A stretch of 64,000 bases of DNA, taken from an uncultured Pelagibacteraceae bacterium. Its GTDB lineage: Bacteria; Pseudomonadota; Alphaproteobacteria; Pelagibacterales; Pelagibacteraceae. The position numbers and the translations under genes were made by a program. The notes under the pieces are model-generated. The model saw only the letters and a program-made list of their open reading frames with translations, searched no databases and was not told where the DNA came from. Positions within the stretch are counted from its first letter, which is position 1; every line of letters begins with the position of its first letter. The DNA lies in contig CACADE010000003.1 in NCBI GenBank assembly GCA_902531175.1, positions 1 through 64,000 on the forward strand, in the 5' to 3' direction. This document shows positions 9,063 to 17,498 of the stretch, piece by piece.

Positions 9063-10627
9063 TTAAAAAATTATACATACTTTTTAAGCTTGGAAGGAAA
9101 TTAGCAAAATCTGACGCTTTAAGTATATTCACAAAGTTTCATAATCCACCGATTGGAATAAAAATTTTATTCTATTTGCTGTCTTTATCATTTTCAAAAA
9201 AAGATAATTCTTTTGTAAGTGAAACCGAAGGTGAAAGATTATCAAACTCCTTGCAATCTATGGGTACAACATTCATTAAATTAGGTCAATTTCTAGCAAC
9301 GAGACCAGATATAATTGGAGAAAAGTTATCAAAGCAACTAGAGAGTTTACAAGATCGTTTGCCTCCCTTTGAATTATCTAAAGCTAAAGAAATAATCAAA
9401 AAAGATCTAGGGGAAGATAATTTTAATTCAATTATAAATCTATCTGAACCAGTGGCAGCAGCATCTATAGCTCAAGTTCATAAAGCGCAAATAAATGATA
9501 ATGGCACAATTAAAGACGTGGCTATAAAAATTTTACGACCAAATATAAAAAAAATATTCAACGAAGAAATTGATGCTTTGATGCTTTTTGCTTTTTTAAC
9601 TGAGTCAATTATCAAAAAGACAAAAAGACTTAAATTAGTTGAGGTTGTTTATTTGCTGAAAGAAATAACCAATTTAGAAATGGATTTAAGATTTGAAGCC
9701 GCTGCAGCTAATGAGTATTCTGAAAACACTAAGAATGACAGTGGATTTCAAGTTCCTAGAATTTATTGGAATTTTACAAGTGAAAATGTAATGACTTTAG
9801 ACTGGGTTGAAGGTGTCTCTATAAGAGAAACAGAAGAGTTAGAAAAAAGAAATATAGACACCAAAAAAATTGCATCAGATGTTATTCAACATTTTCTAAG
9901 ACACGCTGTAAGAGACGGTTTTTTTCATGCAGATATGCATCAAGGTAACATTTTTATAAACAATAGTGGTCAAATAGTTCCTATCGATTTTGGTATAATG
10001 GGAAGGCTCGATGATTTGAGTAAAAAATTTCTTGCTGAGATCTTATATGGATTTATTAAACGAGATTATAAAAAAGTGGCTGAAGTTCATTTAGCTGCAG
10101 GGTTAGTTCCAAAAGAAGTGCCTGTTGATGATCTCGCCCAAGCACTAAGATCAATAGGAGAGCCAATATTTGGTCAGTCAATTAAAGATATATCTGGAGG
10201 TAAACTACTGAAACAACTTTTTGATGTGACAGAAAAATTTAATATGCAAACTCAACCACAGTTACTAATGCTACAGAAAACCATGGTAGTAGTTGAAGGT
10301 GTTGCAAGAAGATTAAATCCAGAGACAAACATTTGGGAAACGTCAAGACCTGTTCTTGAAAAATGGCTTAAAGAAACAAAAGATCCTATAACAACATTAA
10401 ATGAAACTCTAAAAAATTCTGCAGAAGTTATAAAAAGATTACCAGAAATGCCGCAAATAATGGATAAAGCAAACCAAGCATTAACATTTCTTGCAAGTGG
10501 ACAAATTCCACAAAATACTAATACGTATAATGATCTAAATACAAAAAAAAATGAAATGGTAGCTTTCAGAAATCAATCAATCATTGGTTTATTATTACTT
10601 GTAATTTTAGGATTAGTAGTATTTTAA
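9059..10627 (+). CDS. ubiB: ubiquinone biosynthesis atypical kinase/ATPase UbiB
   Basis: ABC1/ADCK-family ATPase required for aerobic ubiquinone synthesis. The 522 aa from the ATG that overlaps the ubiE stop (ATGA) are preferred over a TTG three codons upstream. Visible are the KxGQ motif (FIKLGQFLATRPD), the A-rich loop VAAASIAQVHKA, the invariant lysine in VAIKILRP, and HADMHQGN plus IDFGIMG as catalytic and metal loops. A C-terminal hydrophobic helix (IIGLLLLVILGLVVF) anchors it to the membrane. Confidence 0.95.
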   Translation: MIKKLYILFKLGRKLAKSDALSIFTKFHNPPIGIKILFYLLSLSFSKKDNSFVSETEGERLSNSLQSMGTTFIKLGQFLATRPDIIGEKLSKQLESLQDRLPPFELSKAKEIIKKDLGEDNFNSIINLSEPVAAASIAQVHKAQINDNGTIKDVAIKILRPNIKKIFNEEIDALMLFAFLTESIIKKTKRLKLVEVVYLLKEITNLEMDLRFEAAAANEYSENTKNDSGFQVPRIYWNFTSENVMTLDWVEGVSIRETEELEKRNIDTKKIASDVIQHFLRHAVRDGFFHADMHQGNIFINNSGQIVPIDFGIMGRLDDLSKKFLAEILYGFIKRDYKKVAEVHLAAGLVPKEVPVDDLAQALRSIGEPIFGQSIKDISGGKLLKQLFDVTEKFNMQTQPQLLMLQKTMVVVEGVARRLNPETNIWETSRPVLEKWLKETKDPITTLNETLKNSAEVIKRLPEMPQIMDKANQALTFLASGQIPQNTNTYNDLNTKKNEMVAFRNQSIIGLLLLVILGLVVF

Positions 10628-10635
10628 TCTCGACG

Positions 10636-11835
10636 ATGAATTATTTTGAGAATAAAAAAATACTGTTAATTATATGTGGTGGAATTTCTGCTTACAAAAG
10701 TCTTGAGTTAATAAGATTATTTAAGAAAAATGGTGCTAGTATAAAAACTATATTAACAAAAAATGCTAAAGAATTTGTAACTCCACTATCTGTTTCGTCT
10801 CTTTCTCAAGAAAAAGTTTATGACGATATATTTAATGCAGAGAACGAAGCTGAGATGGACCACATATCTTTATCAAGATGGGCTGATGCAGTATTAGTTG
10901 CACCAATTACAGCTAATACCATATCTAAAGTAGCCTCAGGCAATGCAGAAGATTTGGCGTCTACTGTTTTATTAGCCTCTAACAAACAAATATTTTTAGC
11001 ACCGGCAATGAATGTAAGAATGTGGGAGCATCCTTCTACTAAAGAAAACATATTAAAATTAAAAAGCTATGGATACAAAATTATTGGGCCAGAAATAGGG
11101 GATATGGCATGTGGTGAATACGGTGAAGGAAAAATGACAGAACCAAATGAAATAGTCAATACGCTTAAAAATTATTTTTCTAATTTAGATAAAAATAAAA
11201 AATTAAAAGCTTTAGTTACTGCAGGACCAACTAATGAATATATTGATCCTGTAAGATTTATTACAAATAAATCAAGTGGCAAACAAGGATATGAAATAGC
11301 CAAATGTCTTAGAGACAATGGATTTGATACGACACTTATTTCTGGAAAGACAAGCATTAAACCTTTGGATGGTGTTAATTTTGTAAGTGTTGAAACTGCT
11401 GAAGACATGTTCAAAGAAAGTTTAAATAATCTACCAACAGATGTAGCTATTTTTTCTGCAGCTGTTTCTGATTTTAAAGTGAAAAATTATAAAAGTAAAA
11501 AGATTAAAAAGAATGAAGAATTTAACTTAGAGCTAGAAAAAAATATCGATATTTTAAATCATATATCTAATCATAATTCATTAAGACCAAAAATAACAAT
11601 TGGTTTTGCGGCAGAAACAAACAATGTTTCAATAAATGCAAAGAGAAAGTTGAAAGAAAAAAATTGTGACTGGGTAATTGCAAATGATGTCTCAGATCAA
11701 ACTATAGGATTTGGATCAGATTTTAATAAAATTTCTATATTTTACAAAGATAAACCTGAAGAAAATTTTGAAAAGATGAGTAAATCATTGGTCGCTGAAG
11801 AAATAGTCAAAAGAGTAATTCAACAGATTAATTAA
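10636..11835 (+). CDS. coaBC: bifunctional CoaBC: phosphopantothenoylcysteine synthetase/decarboxylase
   Basis: Two consecutive CoA-synthesis steps. The N-terminal FMN decarboxylase half has the GGISAYK nucleotide loop, the EMDHISLSRWAD histidine region, the substrate clamp APAMNVRMW and the cysteine flap GDMACGEYGEGKM. The C-terminal CTP-dependent ligase half has TAGPTNEYIDPVRFITN and KKNEEFNLEL. At 399 aa it is a full-length fusion. It lies 8 nt after ubiB and 4 nt before dut. Confidence 0.97.
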   Translation: MNYFENKKILLIICGGISAYKSLELIRLFKKNGASIKTILTKNAKEFVTPLSVSSLSQEKVYDDIFNAENEAEMDHISLSRWADAVLVAPITANTISKVASGNAEDLASTVLLASNKQIFLAPAMNVRMWEHPSTKENILKLKSYGYKIIGPEIGDMACGEYGEGKMTEPNEIVNTLKNYFSNLDKNKKLKALVTAGPTNEYIDPVRFITNKSSGKQGYEIAKCLRDNGFDTTLISGKTSIKPLDGVNFVSVETAEDMFKESLNNLPTDVAIFSAAVSDFKVKNYKSKKIKKNEEFNLELEKNIDILNHISNHNSLRPKITIGFAAETNNVSINAKRKLKEKNCDWVIANDVSDQTIGFGSDFNKISIFYKDKPEENFEKMSKSLVAEEIVKRVIQQIN

Positions 11836-11839
11836 CTTA

Positions 11840-12277
11840 ATGGTAAAAGTCTTAATTAAAAAATTAGACGAAAAAGTTAAACTGCCTGAGTATAAAACAA
11901 CAGGTTCATCTGGACTAGATTTGACTGCATTTATTGAAAAGAAAATAGTAATTAAACCAGGCGAAAACGCTTTAGTGCCAACAGGTATATCAATTGCAAT
12001 ACCTGAGGATTCCGAAGTTCAGATCAGGCCTCGATCGGGTTTAGCAGCTAAAAATAATATAAGTGTGTTAAATACTCCTGGAACAATCGATAGTGACTAT
12101 AGAGGAGAAATAAAAGTAATTTTATTTAATCATGGAGATAAAGACTTTACAGTAAATAACAATGATAGGATTGCGCAAATGATATTAATGCCAATTCTAA
12201 AAGTAGATTTTGAAACTGTAGAAACTTTGCCTGAGACAATTAGAGGTTCGGGTGGATTTGGATCAACGGGTAAGTGA
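11840..12277 (+). CDS. dut: dUTP diphosphatase
   Basis: Hydrolyses dUTP to dUMP, keeping uracil out of DNA and supplying dTMP synthesis. All five trimeric dUTPase motifs are present in 145 aa: TGSSGLDL, RPRSGLA, GTIDSDYRGEI (catalytic Asp), RIAQMIL and the P-loop-like RGSGGFGSTG at the end. The coaBC-dut order is common. Its stop overlaps the next gene's GTG start. Confidence 0.97.
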   Translation: MVKVLIKKLDEKVKLPEYKTTGSSGLDLTAFIEKKIVIKPGENALVPTGISIAIPEDSEVQIRPRSGLAAKNNISVLNTPGTIDSDYRGEIKVILFNHGDKDFTVNNNDRIAQMILMPILKVDFETVETLPETIRGSGGFGSTGK

Positions 12278-13026
12278 AAAATTCATTATCTAAACGAAAG
12301 CTTGAGAGATACTCTAGACAAATAATTCTTAAGGATATTGGTATATTAGGACAAAAGAAAATAATTAATTCAAAAGTTTTAATTGTAGGAATTGGTGGAT
12401 TAGGTAGTCCAGTTGCAGATTTGTTGGCTAGATGCGGTGTAGGGTATATAGGTGCTATTGATCACGATAAAGTAGATATTTCAAATCTTCAAAGACAAAT
12501 TTTGTATACTTCAAAAGATGTTGGAAAATTTAAGGTTGATATCTTTAAAAGAAGAATAAAATTAATTAACAGAGATGTAAAAGTCAAAATTTTAAAAGAA
12601 AAAGCATCAGAAAAAAATTTAAATAAAATTGTAAAAGATTTCGATATAATTGTAGATGGAACAGATAATTTTAAAACTAAATTTTTAATAAATAAATTTT
12701 CATTAAAATATAAAAGAAAATTAATAGTTGGTGCTATTAGCAAATTTGATGGACATATTTTTTCATTCGATTTTAATAATAAATCAAGTCCATGTTTAAA
12801 ATGTTTTTACCAGTCAGAACCTTCTGATGAAGTTTTAAATTGTGAAAGTGAAGGAATATTAGGAACTACATCAAATATAATTGGGAGTATGCAAGCAAAT
12901 GAAGTTTTAAAAAACATAATTTCGTCAGATAAAAGTCTTCACTCATCAATTCTGATTGTTAATCTGAAAAAACTTGAATTTAGAAAAATAAAATTTACTA
13001 AAAAAAAAGGTTGTTTATGCAATTAA
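12274..13026 (+). CDS. MoeB/ThiF-family sulfur-carrier adenylyltransferase
   Basis: E1-like enzyme that adenylates the C-terminus of a ubiquitin-like sulfur carrier (MoaD or ThiS) in the cytoplasm. The 250 aa from a GTG start (GTGA overlap with dut) show ERYSRQIILKDIG, the ATP-binding GIGGLGSPVADLLARCGVG, DxDKVDISNLQRQ, a CLKC zinc pair and NCESEGILG with the presumed acceptor Cys. The last residues are GCLCN, i.e. CxC where relatives usually have CxxC, because the frame ends early in the next gene. MoeB versus ThiF cannot be settled here. Confidence 0.85.
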   Translation: MKNSLSKRKLERYSRQIILKDIGILGQKKIINSKVLIVGIGGLGSPVADLLARCGVGYIGAIDHDKVDISNLQRQILYTSKDVGKFKVDIFKRRIKLINRDVKVKILKEKASEKNLNKIVKDFDIIVDGTDNFKTKFLINKFSLKYKRKLIVGAISKFDGHIFSFDFNNKSSPCLKCFYQSEPSDEVLNCESEGILGTTSNIIGSMQANEVLKNIISSDKSLHSSILIVNLKKLEFRKIKFTKKKGCLCN

Positions 13027-13463
13027 TCTTAAAGATTTTAATCATTATATTTTTTACTTCTAATGCCATTTCTGAAAATAATGAAAAATTTTTAATGCTT
13101 AAAAATGATAAGGTAAACGTAAGATATGGCCCAAGTTTTGATTATCCAATAAAGTATATTTACAAGAAAATAAACTTGCCGGTAAAAGTGATTGATAAAA
13201 AAGAAAATTTTAGAAGAATAATTGACAATAAAAAGAATGGTGGGTGGATACACATTTCTCAATTGAAGCAGTCAAAATCCTTTATAACTGTATCAAATAA
13301 AATTCTATTCAAAAAACCAACTAAATTTTCTAAACCCTTGGCTAAAATAGAAACAGGAAGATTATTGATAGTTAAAAAATGCGAGAGAAATTGGTGCTTA
13401 GTAGAAACTAAAAGTTTTAAAGGGTGGGTTGACGAAGAAAATCTTTGGGGAAAAATCAACTAA
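13017..13463 (+). CDS. secreted SH3-domain protein
   Basis: 148 residues with an N-terminal signal peptide (MQLILKILIIIFFTSNA) followed by two bacterial SH3-like segments, the first with VNVRYGPSFDYP, the typical opening of SH3b domains that bind cell-wall peptides. The ATG is preferred to a TTG two codons upstream. It overlaps the MoeB/ThiF gene by 10 nt and is last in the ubiE-to-SH3 run. The likely location is the periplasm; no enzymatic domain is visible. Confidence 0.75.
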   Translation: MQLILKILIIIFFTSNAISENNEKFLMLKNDKVNVRYGPSFDYPIKYIYKKINLPVKVIDKKENFRRIIDNKKNGGWIHISQLKQSKSFITVSNKILFKKPTKFSKPLAKIETGRLLIVKKCERNWCLVETKSFKGWVDEENLWGKIN

Positions 13464-13489
13464 CCCTCTAAGTTATATATATTAACTAA

Positions 13490-13669
13490 TTATTTTTGTT
13501 GGACACAAACGTCTTTGATCACTGGAGCATTTGCACAATCAACACATTTAGTCTTTTGAACTATGCATCCATCATCAAGGACTTCAACATCAACTATTTT
13601 ATCACACTTGGAACAAGTTGAAGAAATTGTTAATCCACATTTTTTACAATTATAATTTTCTATTTGCAT
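13490..13669 (-). CDS. 59-aa Cys-rich zinc-ribbon-like protein
   Basis: Small protein with eight cysteines in 59 residues: CxxC at 8/11, 19/22 and 42/45, plus C35 and C55. Three CxxC pairs suggest one or two zinc-ribbon knuckles or a metal/Fe-S binding mini-domain. The start ATG is clear (MQIENYNC). It lies at the 3' end of the katG-hydroxylase-DUF2061 run, but a 144 bp gap with repeated Fur-like sequences precedes it, so it probably has its own promoter. Not recognised as a named family. Confidence 0.7.
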   Translation of the reverse strand: MQIENYNCKKCGLTISSTCSKCDKIVDVEVLDDGCIVQKTKCVDCANAPVIKDVCVQQK

Positions 13670-13713
13670 ATATTAAAAATTAAATATGAAAAAATTATTT
13701 TCAACAAATATCC

Positions 13714-13731
13714 TTGCGAATAATTATTATT
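13714..13731. repeat. Fur/Mur-like repeat, copy 1
   Basis: The 18-mer TTGCGAATAATTATTATT is repeated exactly 30 bp further right. Copy 1 is bounded by TGCG and CGCA (13715-13737), giving an imperfect dyad like Fur/Mur operators. It lies 45 bp upstream of the Cys-rich mini-gene start. Confidence 0.5.
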
Positions 13732-13743
13732 TACGCATTTTTT

Positions 13744-13761
13744 TTGCGAATAATTATTATT
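13744..13761. repeat. Fur/Mur-like repeat, copy 2
   Basis: Second exact copy of the 18-mer TTGCGAATAATTATTATT, followed by GC, so a weak GC...GC dyad is again formed. The period is 30 bp relative to copy 1. Likely an operator pair for the Cys-rich mini-gene; binding by Fur is inferred. Confidence 0.5.
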
Positions 13762-13802
13762 GCTACTAATTATCCTTATTAAATTTTTCTTAAATACTTA
13801 TT

Positions 13803-13821
13803 GATAATGATTATTATTTAC
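13803..13821. promoter_or_regulatory. Fur-box-like sequence
   Basis: GATAATGATTATTATTTAC matches 15 of 19 positions of the classical Fur box GATAATGATAATCATTATC. It overlaps the last codons of the DUF2061 gene. In such AT-rich DNA chance matches are common, so the call depends on the neighbouring repeats. Confidence 0.35.
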
Positions 13822-14056
13822 TTTTTGATCTACTTGCCCACCACTTATCTAAAATGAAATACCAAATAGAATTGGCAATTGGTTCTACAATTGCATCGGT
13901 CAAAGCTATCATAAAAGATACATCAGCTACTAACATCAAAACAGTTATAGCGATTGCAAAATGACCAACTGTATAAACAATTGTTCTTAAAATAGAGCCT
14001 CTGTTATTGGAATAAATCTGACCGGCAGCTTTAAAAATACCGTTGGTAACTTCCAT
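13814..14056 (-). CDS. DUF2061-like membrane protein
   Basis: 80 residues with two hydrophobic helices (about 28-46 and 48-68) and the pattern RGSILRTIVYTVGHF...DKWW, which resembles the DUF2061 family (RSxLKTxxW...). Its ATG overlaps the stop of the hydroxylase gene by 1 nt (TAATG), so the two are coupled. The function is unknown; in this position it forms part of the katG gene group. Confidence 0.65.
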   Translation of the reverse strand: MEVTNGIFKAAGQIYSNNRGSILRTIVYTVGHFAIAITVLMLVADVSFMIALTDAIVEPIANSIWYFILDKWWASRSKSK

Positions 14057-14652
14057 TATTCTTTAAACGGGCTTTCAAGAACACAAGCAACTAAGTGAAC
14101 TCTAGCCTGTTCTCCTCCATTAAAAAAGTTATGATACTTTGTATTGTTAGTAATCCATACATGTCCATCTGCAGGCAAATGTTTTGCAACATTTTCAATG
14201 ACCATTGAACAACCTGCATTAGTTACTATCGGAATATGCAATCTACACTCTGGATCTTTGTGCCAGCTCAGCGTTGATCTTGGCTCTTTTAATAAAAGCC
14301 TTACTCTTCCTAGTTTAAATTTTTTACTAAGAATTTCATAAACCTCTTTAAAATAAGTTTTCTCGAATTCCGGTATCAACTGAGTATATTTCGATTCATC
14401 AATATCAATATCTCTTGAGACTTCTTTGCCTGTCTCATCTGCAATAGTCCAATATCTACCTCTGATATTGTTCCCTTCTATAGAGTCTTTGTTATTTGGA
14501 ATTTGATTTAGAGGAATTGCACCAAAGTGAGTAACACCTGGCGAATTAAATTTCTTTTTCTCTAAAATTAAATTTAAGTCATTTCGCAATCTATTTATAT
14601 CAAACTTAATTTCAGGAACTTTATAAAAGTCTTCGAACGATAGTGATGTCAT
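14056..14652 (-). CDS. aspartyl/asparaginyl beta-hydroxylase-like 2OG-Fe(II) oxygenase
   Basis: 198 residues matching the Asp/Arg hydroxylase family. HKD at 131-133 gives the HxD iron ligands, H174 (KYHNFFNGG) fits the distal histidine, and CRLHIPI and RVHLVACV are the conserved flanking strands. It would use 2-oxoglutarate, O2 and Fe(II); the substrate is unknown. The gene begins 20 nt after katG ends and overlaps DUF2061, so it is probably co-transcribed with katG. Confidence 0.8.
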   Translation of the reverse strand: MTSLSFEDFYKVPEIKFDINRLRNDLNLILEKKKFNSPGVTHFGAIPLNQIPNNKDSIEGNNIRGRYWTIADETGKEVSRDIDIDESKYTQLIPEFEKTYFKEVYEILSKKFKLGRVRLLLKEPRSTLSWHKDPECRLHIPIVTNAGCSMVIENVAKHLPADGHVWITNNTKYHNFFNGGEQARVHLVACVLESPFKE

Positions 14653-14671
14653 TTTTCCGCTTTCCTTAATA

Positions 14672-16909
14672 CTAGTTTAATCTTAAATCAAATCTATCTG
14701 CATTCATCACTTTGACCCATGCAGATACAAAGTCTTTAACAAATTTGTCAGATGAGTCTTTGCAGGCATAGACTTCAGCTAATGCTCTTAATTGAGAATT
14801 TGAACCAAAAATAAGGTCAACTCTTGAACCTTTCCACTTAGTTTTTTTAGACTTTCTATCTTTACCAAAAAAATATTGTTCAGATTTGTCAGTTTCTTTC
14901 CAAGTGGTACTCATATCAAGAAGATTTACAAAATAATCTGTTGATAGAGTTCCAGGTTTTTTTGTGAAAACTCCATTTTTAGAACTATCATAGTTTGTAT
15001 CTAAAACTCTCATTCCTCCTACAAGAACTGTCATCTCTGGTGCCGTTAATCCCATTAATTGTGCCTTATCAATTAATTTTTCCTCAGCTGAAACATTAGA
15101 TTTACCTTTTTTCATATAGTTTCTAAAACCATCCGCTTGCGGCTCAAGTAATCCAAATGAATTTACATCTGTTTGGTCTTGTCTTGCATCTCCTCTTCCA
15201 GGTGTGAATGGAACCTGAATTTTATGACCAGCTTTTTTTGCTGCCATTTCTATTCCTACATTTCCACCTAATACTATAAGGTCCGCCATTGAGACTGATT
15301 TTTTATTTGTATCAAATTTTTTCTTAATTTTTTGTAAAGCTTTAATAACCTTTGAAAGTTTTTTAGGGTTATTGACTTTCCAACTTCTTTGAGGCTCAAG
15401 CATAATTCTTGCTCCGTTTGCTCCACCTCTTTTGTCAGAACCTCTGTATGTAGAAGCAGAAGCCCAAGCCGTAGAGACTAAATCAGAAACAGAGATTTTT
15501 GATTTTGAAAGCTTTGATTTTAAATCTCTTATATCTTTTGATTTAAGTTTATATTTTGGTTTATCTATAGGATCTTGCCAAATTAATTGTTCTTTTGGTA
15601 CTTCGCTACCCAAATAACATGCTCTTGGTCCCATGTCTCTATGAGTAAGCTTAAACCAAGCTCTTGCAAATGCATCAGCAAATTCATCTGGATTTTGATA
15701 AAAATGTTTTGAAATTGGTCCATAACTTTTATCCATTCTCAAAGATAAATCAGTTGTTTGCATCATTGGAGGATGCATTTTACTTTTATCATGAGCATCA
15801 GGAACCATTTTAATTCTCTGACCATTCTTTTTTGGAGTCCATTGAAATGCTCCAGCAGGTCCTTTTGTCAATTCCCATTCATGGTTAAATAAACAATCAA
15901 AGTAACCCATATCCCATTGTGTTGGTGTTTGTGTCCATGCCCCTTCAATACCACTACTTATTGCGTGTACACCTTTTCCTGATTTGTAATTACTATTCCA
16001 ACCAGTTGCTTGATCTTGAATTCTTGATGCCTCTGGATCAGGTCCTTTATGTGATTCAGGTGCAGCACCATGAGATTTTCCAAAAGTATGACCACCAGCA
16101 ACTAGTGCAACTGTTTCATAATCATTCATTGCCATTCGTCCAAATGTTTCTCTAATATCATGAGCTGCTTTCAATGGGTCTGGATTAAAATCTGGACCTT
16201 GTGGATTTACATAAATTAATCCCATGTGAGAAGCCCCCAAAGGTTGTTCAAGATCTCTTTTTCCGCTGTATCTCTTAACACCTAACATTTCTTTTTCTGA
16301 ACCCCAGTAAATATCATCTTCTGGTTCCCAGATATCAGTTCTTCCTGCTCCAAAACCGAACGTTTTAAAGCCCATAGACTCTAATGCTACATTTCCAACT
16401 AGTATAAATAAATCTGCCCAAGAAATTCTTTTTCCATATTTCTGTTTTATTGGCCACAAAAGTAATCTAGCTTTATCCAGATTAACATTATCAGGCCAAG
16501 CATTTAAGGGTGCAAACCTTTGATTACCTGTTCCAGCTCCCCCTCTACCATCACCTGTTCTGTATGTACCTGCTGCGTGCCATGCTAATCTAATAAATAA
16601 AGGACCATAATGACCGTAATCTGCTGGCCACCAATCTTGTGAGTCTGTCATTAATTTGTTTAAATCTTTTTTGAGTGCTTTGTAATTCAGTTTTTTAAAT
16701 TCTTTAGAATAATTAAATTTTTTCTCCATTGGATTTGATAAATTCGAGTGCTGACTTAAAATTTTCAAATTCAAACTATTTGGCCAAAAATCTCTATTTG
16801 TTTGTCCTCTACCAGCGCTAAATTTTGCTGGTGTACCTGCGCCCGTAAAAGGGCACTTACTTAATTCTGCTGATTTAAATGTTTTACTTTTATGAAATTC
16901 CGCACTCAT
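14672..16909 (-). CDS. katG: catalase-peroxidase KatG
   Basis: Haem enzyme that removes H2O2 by catalase and peroxidase action. At 745 aa it is a full-length duplicated class I peroxidase. The distal triad is R107, W110 and H111 ([18 protein letters not shown]); the proximal histidine lies in [15 protein letters not shown], and [11 protein letters not shown] supplies the tyrosine of the Trp-Tyr-Met adduct. There is no signal peptide. A GGAG ribosome site and two tandem Irr-box-like repeats precede the ATG. Well-known open-ocean SAR11 strains are reported to lack katG, so this is an unusual gene for the presumed lineage. Confidence 0.97.
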   Translation of the reverse strand: MSAEFHKSKTFKSAELSKCPFTGAGTPAKFSAGRGQTNRDFWPNSLNLKILSQHSNLSNPMEKKFNYSKEFKKLNYKALKKDLNKLMTDSQDWWPADYGHYGPLFIRLAWHAAGTYRTGDGRGGAGTGNQRFAPLNAWPDNVNLDKARLLLWPIKQKYGKRISWADLFILVGNVALESMGFKTFGFGAGRTDIWEPEDDIYWGSEKEMLGVKRYSGKRDLEQPLGASHMGLIYVNPQGPDFNPDPLKAAHDIRETFGRMAMNDYETVALVAGGHTFGKSHGAAPESHKGPDPEASRIQDQATGWNSNYKSGKGVHAISSGIEGAWTQTPTQWDMGYFDCLFNHEWELTKGPAGAFQWTPKKNGQRIKMVPDAHDKSKMHPPMMQTTDLSLRMDKSYGPISKHFYQNPDEFADAFARAWFKLTHRDMGPRACYLGSEVPKEQLIWQDPIDKPKYKLKSKDIRDLKSKLSKSKISVSDLVSTAWASASTYRGSDKRGGANGARIMLEPQRSWKVNNPKKLSKVIKALQKIKKKFDTNKKSVSMADLIVLGGNVGIEMAAKKAGHKIQVPFTPGRGDARQDQTDVNSFGLLEPQADGFRNYMKKGKSNVSAEEKLIDKAQLMGLTAPEMTVLVGGMRVLDTNYDSSKNGVFTKKPGTLSTDYFVNLLDMSTTWKETDKSEQYFFGKDRKSKKTKWKGSRVDLIFGSNSQLRALAEVYACKDSSDKFVKDFVSAWVKVMNADRFDLRLN

Positions 16910-16929
16910 TATTATATATCTCCTTTAAT

Positions 16930-16946
16930 ATTATAATTATTCTAAT
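16930..16946. promoter_or_regulatory. Irr box (ICE motif)-like operator 1 of katG
   Basis: The core TTATAATTATTCTAA (16931-16945) matches TTAGAANNNTTCTAA at 11 of 12 fixed positions. It lies 21 bp upstream of the katG ATG and is repeated exactly 23 bp further upstream, about two helical turns. PerR boxes (TTATAATNATTATAA) have nearly the same shape, but the neighbouring regulator is Irr-like. Confidence 0.65.
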
Positions 16947-16952
16947 TCGTTG

Positions 16953-16969
16953 TTTATAATTATTCTAAA
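16953..16969. promoter_or_regulatory. Irr box (ICE motif)-like operator 2 of katG
   Basis: TTTATAATTATTCTAAA matches the 17-bp ICE consensus TTTAGAANNNTTCTAAA at 13 of 14 fixed positions. It is in direct repeat with operator 1, in the gap between katG and irr. Tandem sites suggest cooperative binding, either repressing or activating katG in response to haem/iron state. Confidence 0.7.
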
Positions 16970-17014
16970 GAAGATTGTCAATAAGTCAGAATATTTATGA
17001 TTTAATTTTGAAAC

Positions 17015-17425
17015 TTAGTCTTCTAATTTTACTAAAACTTCAACTGATTTAATTTTTTTTCCAGGTATTGATTTTTGTATCTCTATCGGTCCCACATCCT
17101 CATTTTTAAGATCAATAAGCTTTTCTTCTTTAACATCATAGAAATGGTGGTGATCTGTGACATTTGTATCAAAGTAGGTTTGATTAGAATTTATTGGAAT
17201 TTCTTTTAGATATCCTTTTTTATGAAATGCATGAACTGTATTGTAAACAGTTGCTAAAGAAACTTTCTCTCCAGTTTTATCTTTTATCAAATTGAATAAG
17301 TCGTTTATTGTGAAATGGAAAGTTTTATCTCTATTAAATAAAACCTCGCATATATTTATTCTTTGTTTAGTTGGTCTTAAGCTAGAGTTTCTTAGTTTTT
17401 TAATAAATTCTTGTTTACTAGTCAT
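17015..17425 (-). CDS. irr: iron response regulator Irr (Fur superfamily)
   Basis: 136-residue Fur-family transcription factor. The helix SLRPTKQRINICEVLF and recognition segment VSLATVYNTVHAF are followed by TYFDTNVTDHHHF (HHH at 92-94), the haem/metal-sensing motif that distinguishes Irr. The C-terminal CxxC zinc pairs of classical Fur are absent. The ATG is preferred to a TTG two codons upstream. The irr-fabA-fabB-fabI neighbourhood is conserved in alphaproteobacteria. An Irr box overlaps its own promoter region, so it probably regulates itself as well as katG. Confidence 0.9.
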   Translation of the reverse strand: MTSKQEFIKKLRNSSLRPTKQRINICEVLFNRDKTFHFTINDLFNLIKDKTGEKVSLATVYNTVHAFHKKGYLKEIPINSNQTYFDTNVTDHHHFYDVKEEKLIDLKNEDVGPIEIQKSIPGKKIKSVEVLVKLED

Positions 17426-17431
17426 TAGCAA

Positions 17432-17448
17432 TTTAAAACTATTCTAAA
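17432..17448. promoter_or_regulatory. Irr box between irr and fabA
   Basis: TTTAAAACTATTCTAAA matches TTTAGAANNNTTCTAAA at 13 of 14 fixed positions. It begins 7 bp upstream of the irr ATG. A TATAAT (17461-17466, plus strand) follows, so the site could control irr on one side and the fabA promoter on the other. Confidence 0.7.
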
Positions 17449-17498
17449 CTATTTGTATATTATAATGTACCTAAATCAAGTAATAAGATTACAAAATT

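Noticed and set aside
14672-16909. Recent horizontal transfer of katG judged by composition
   Set aside because: Base and codon use look as AT-rich as the neighbours, so composition gives no support; transfer can only be tested by phylogeny.
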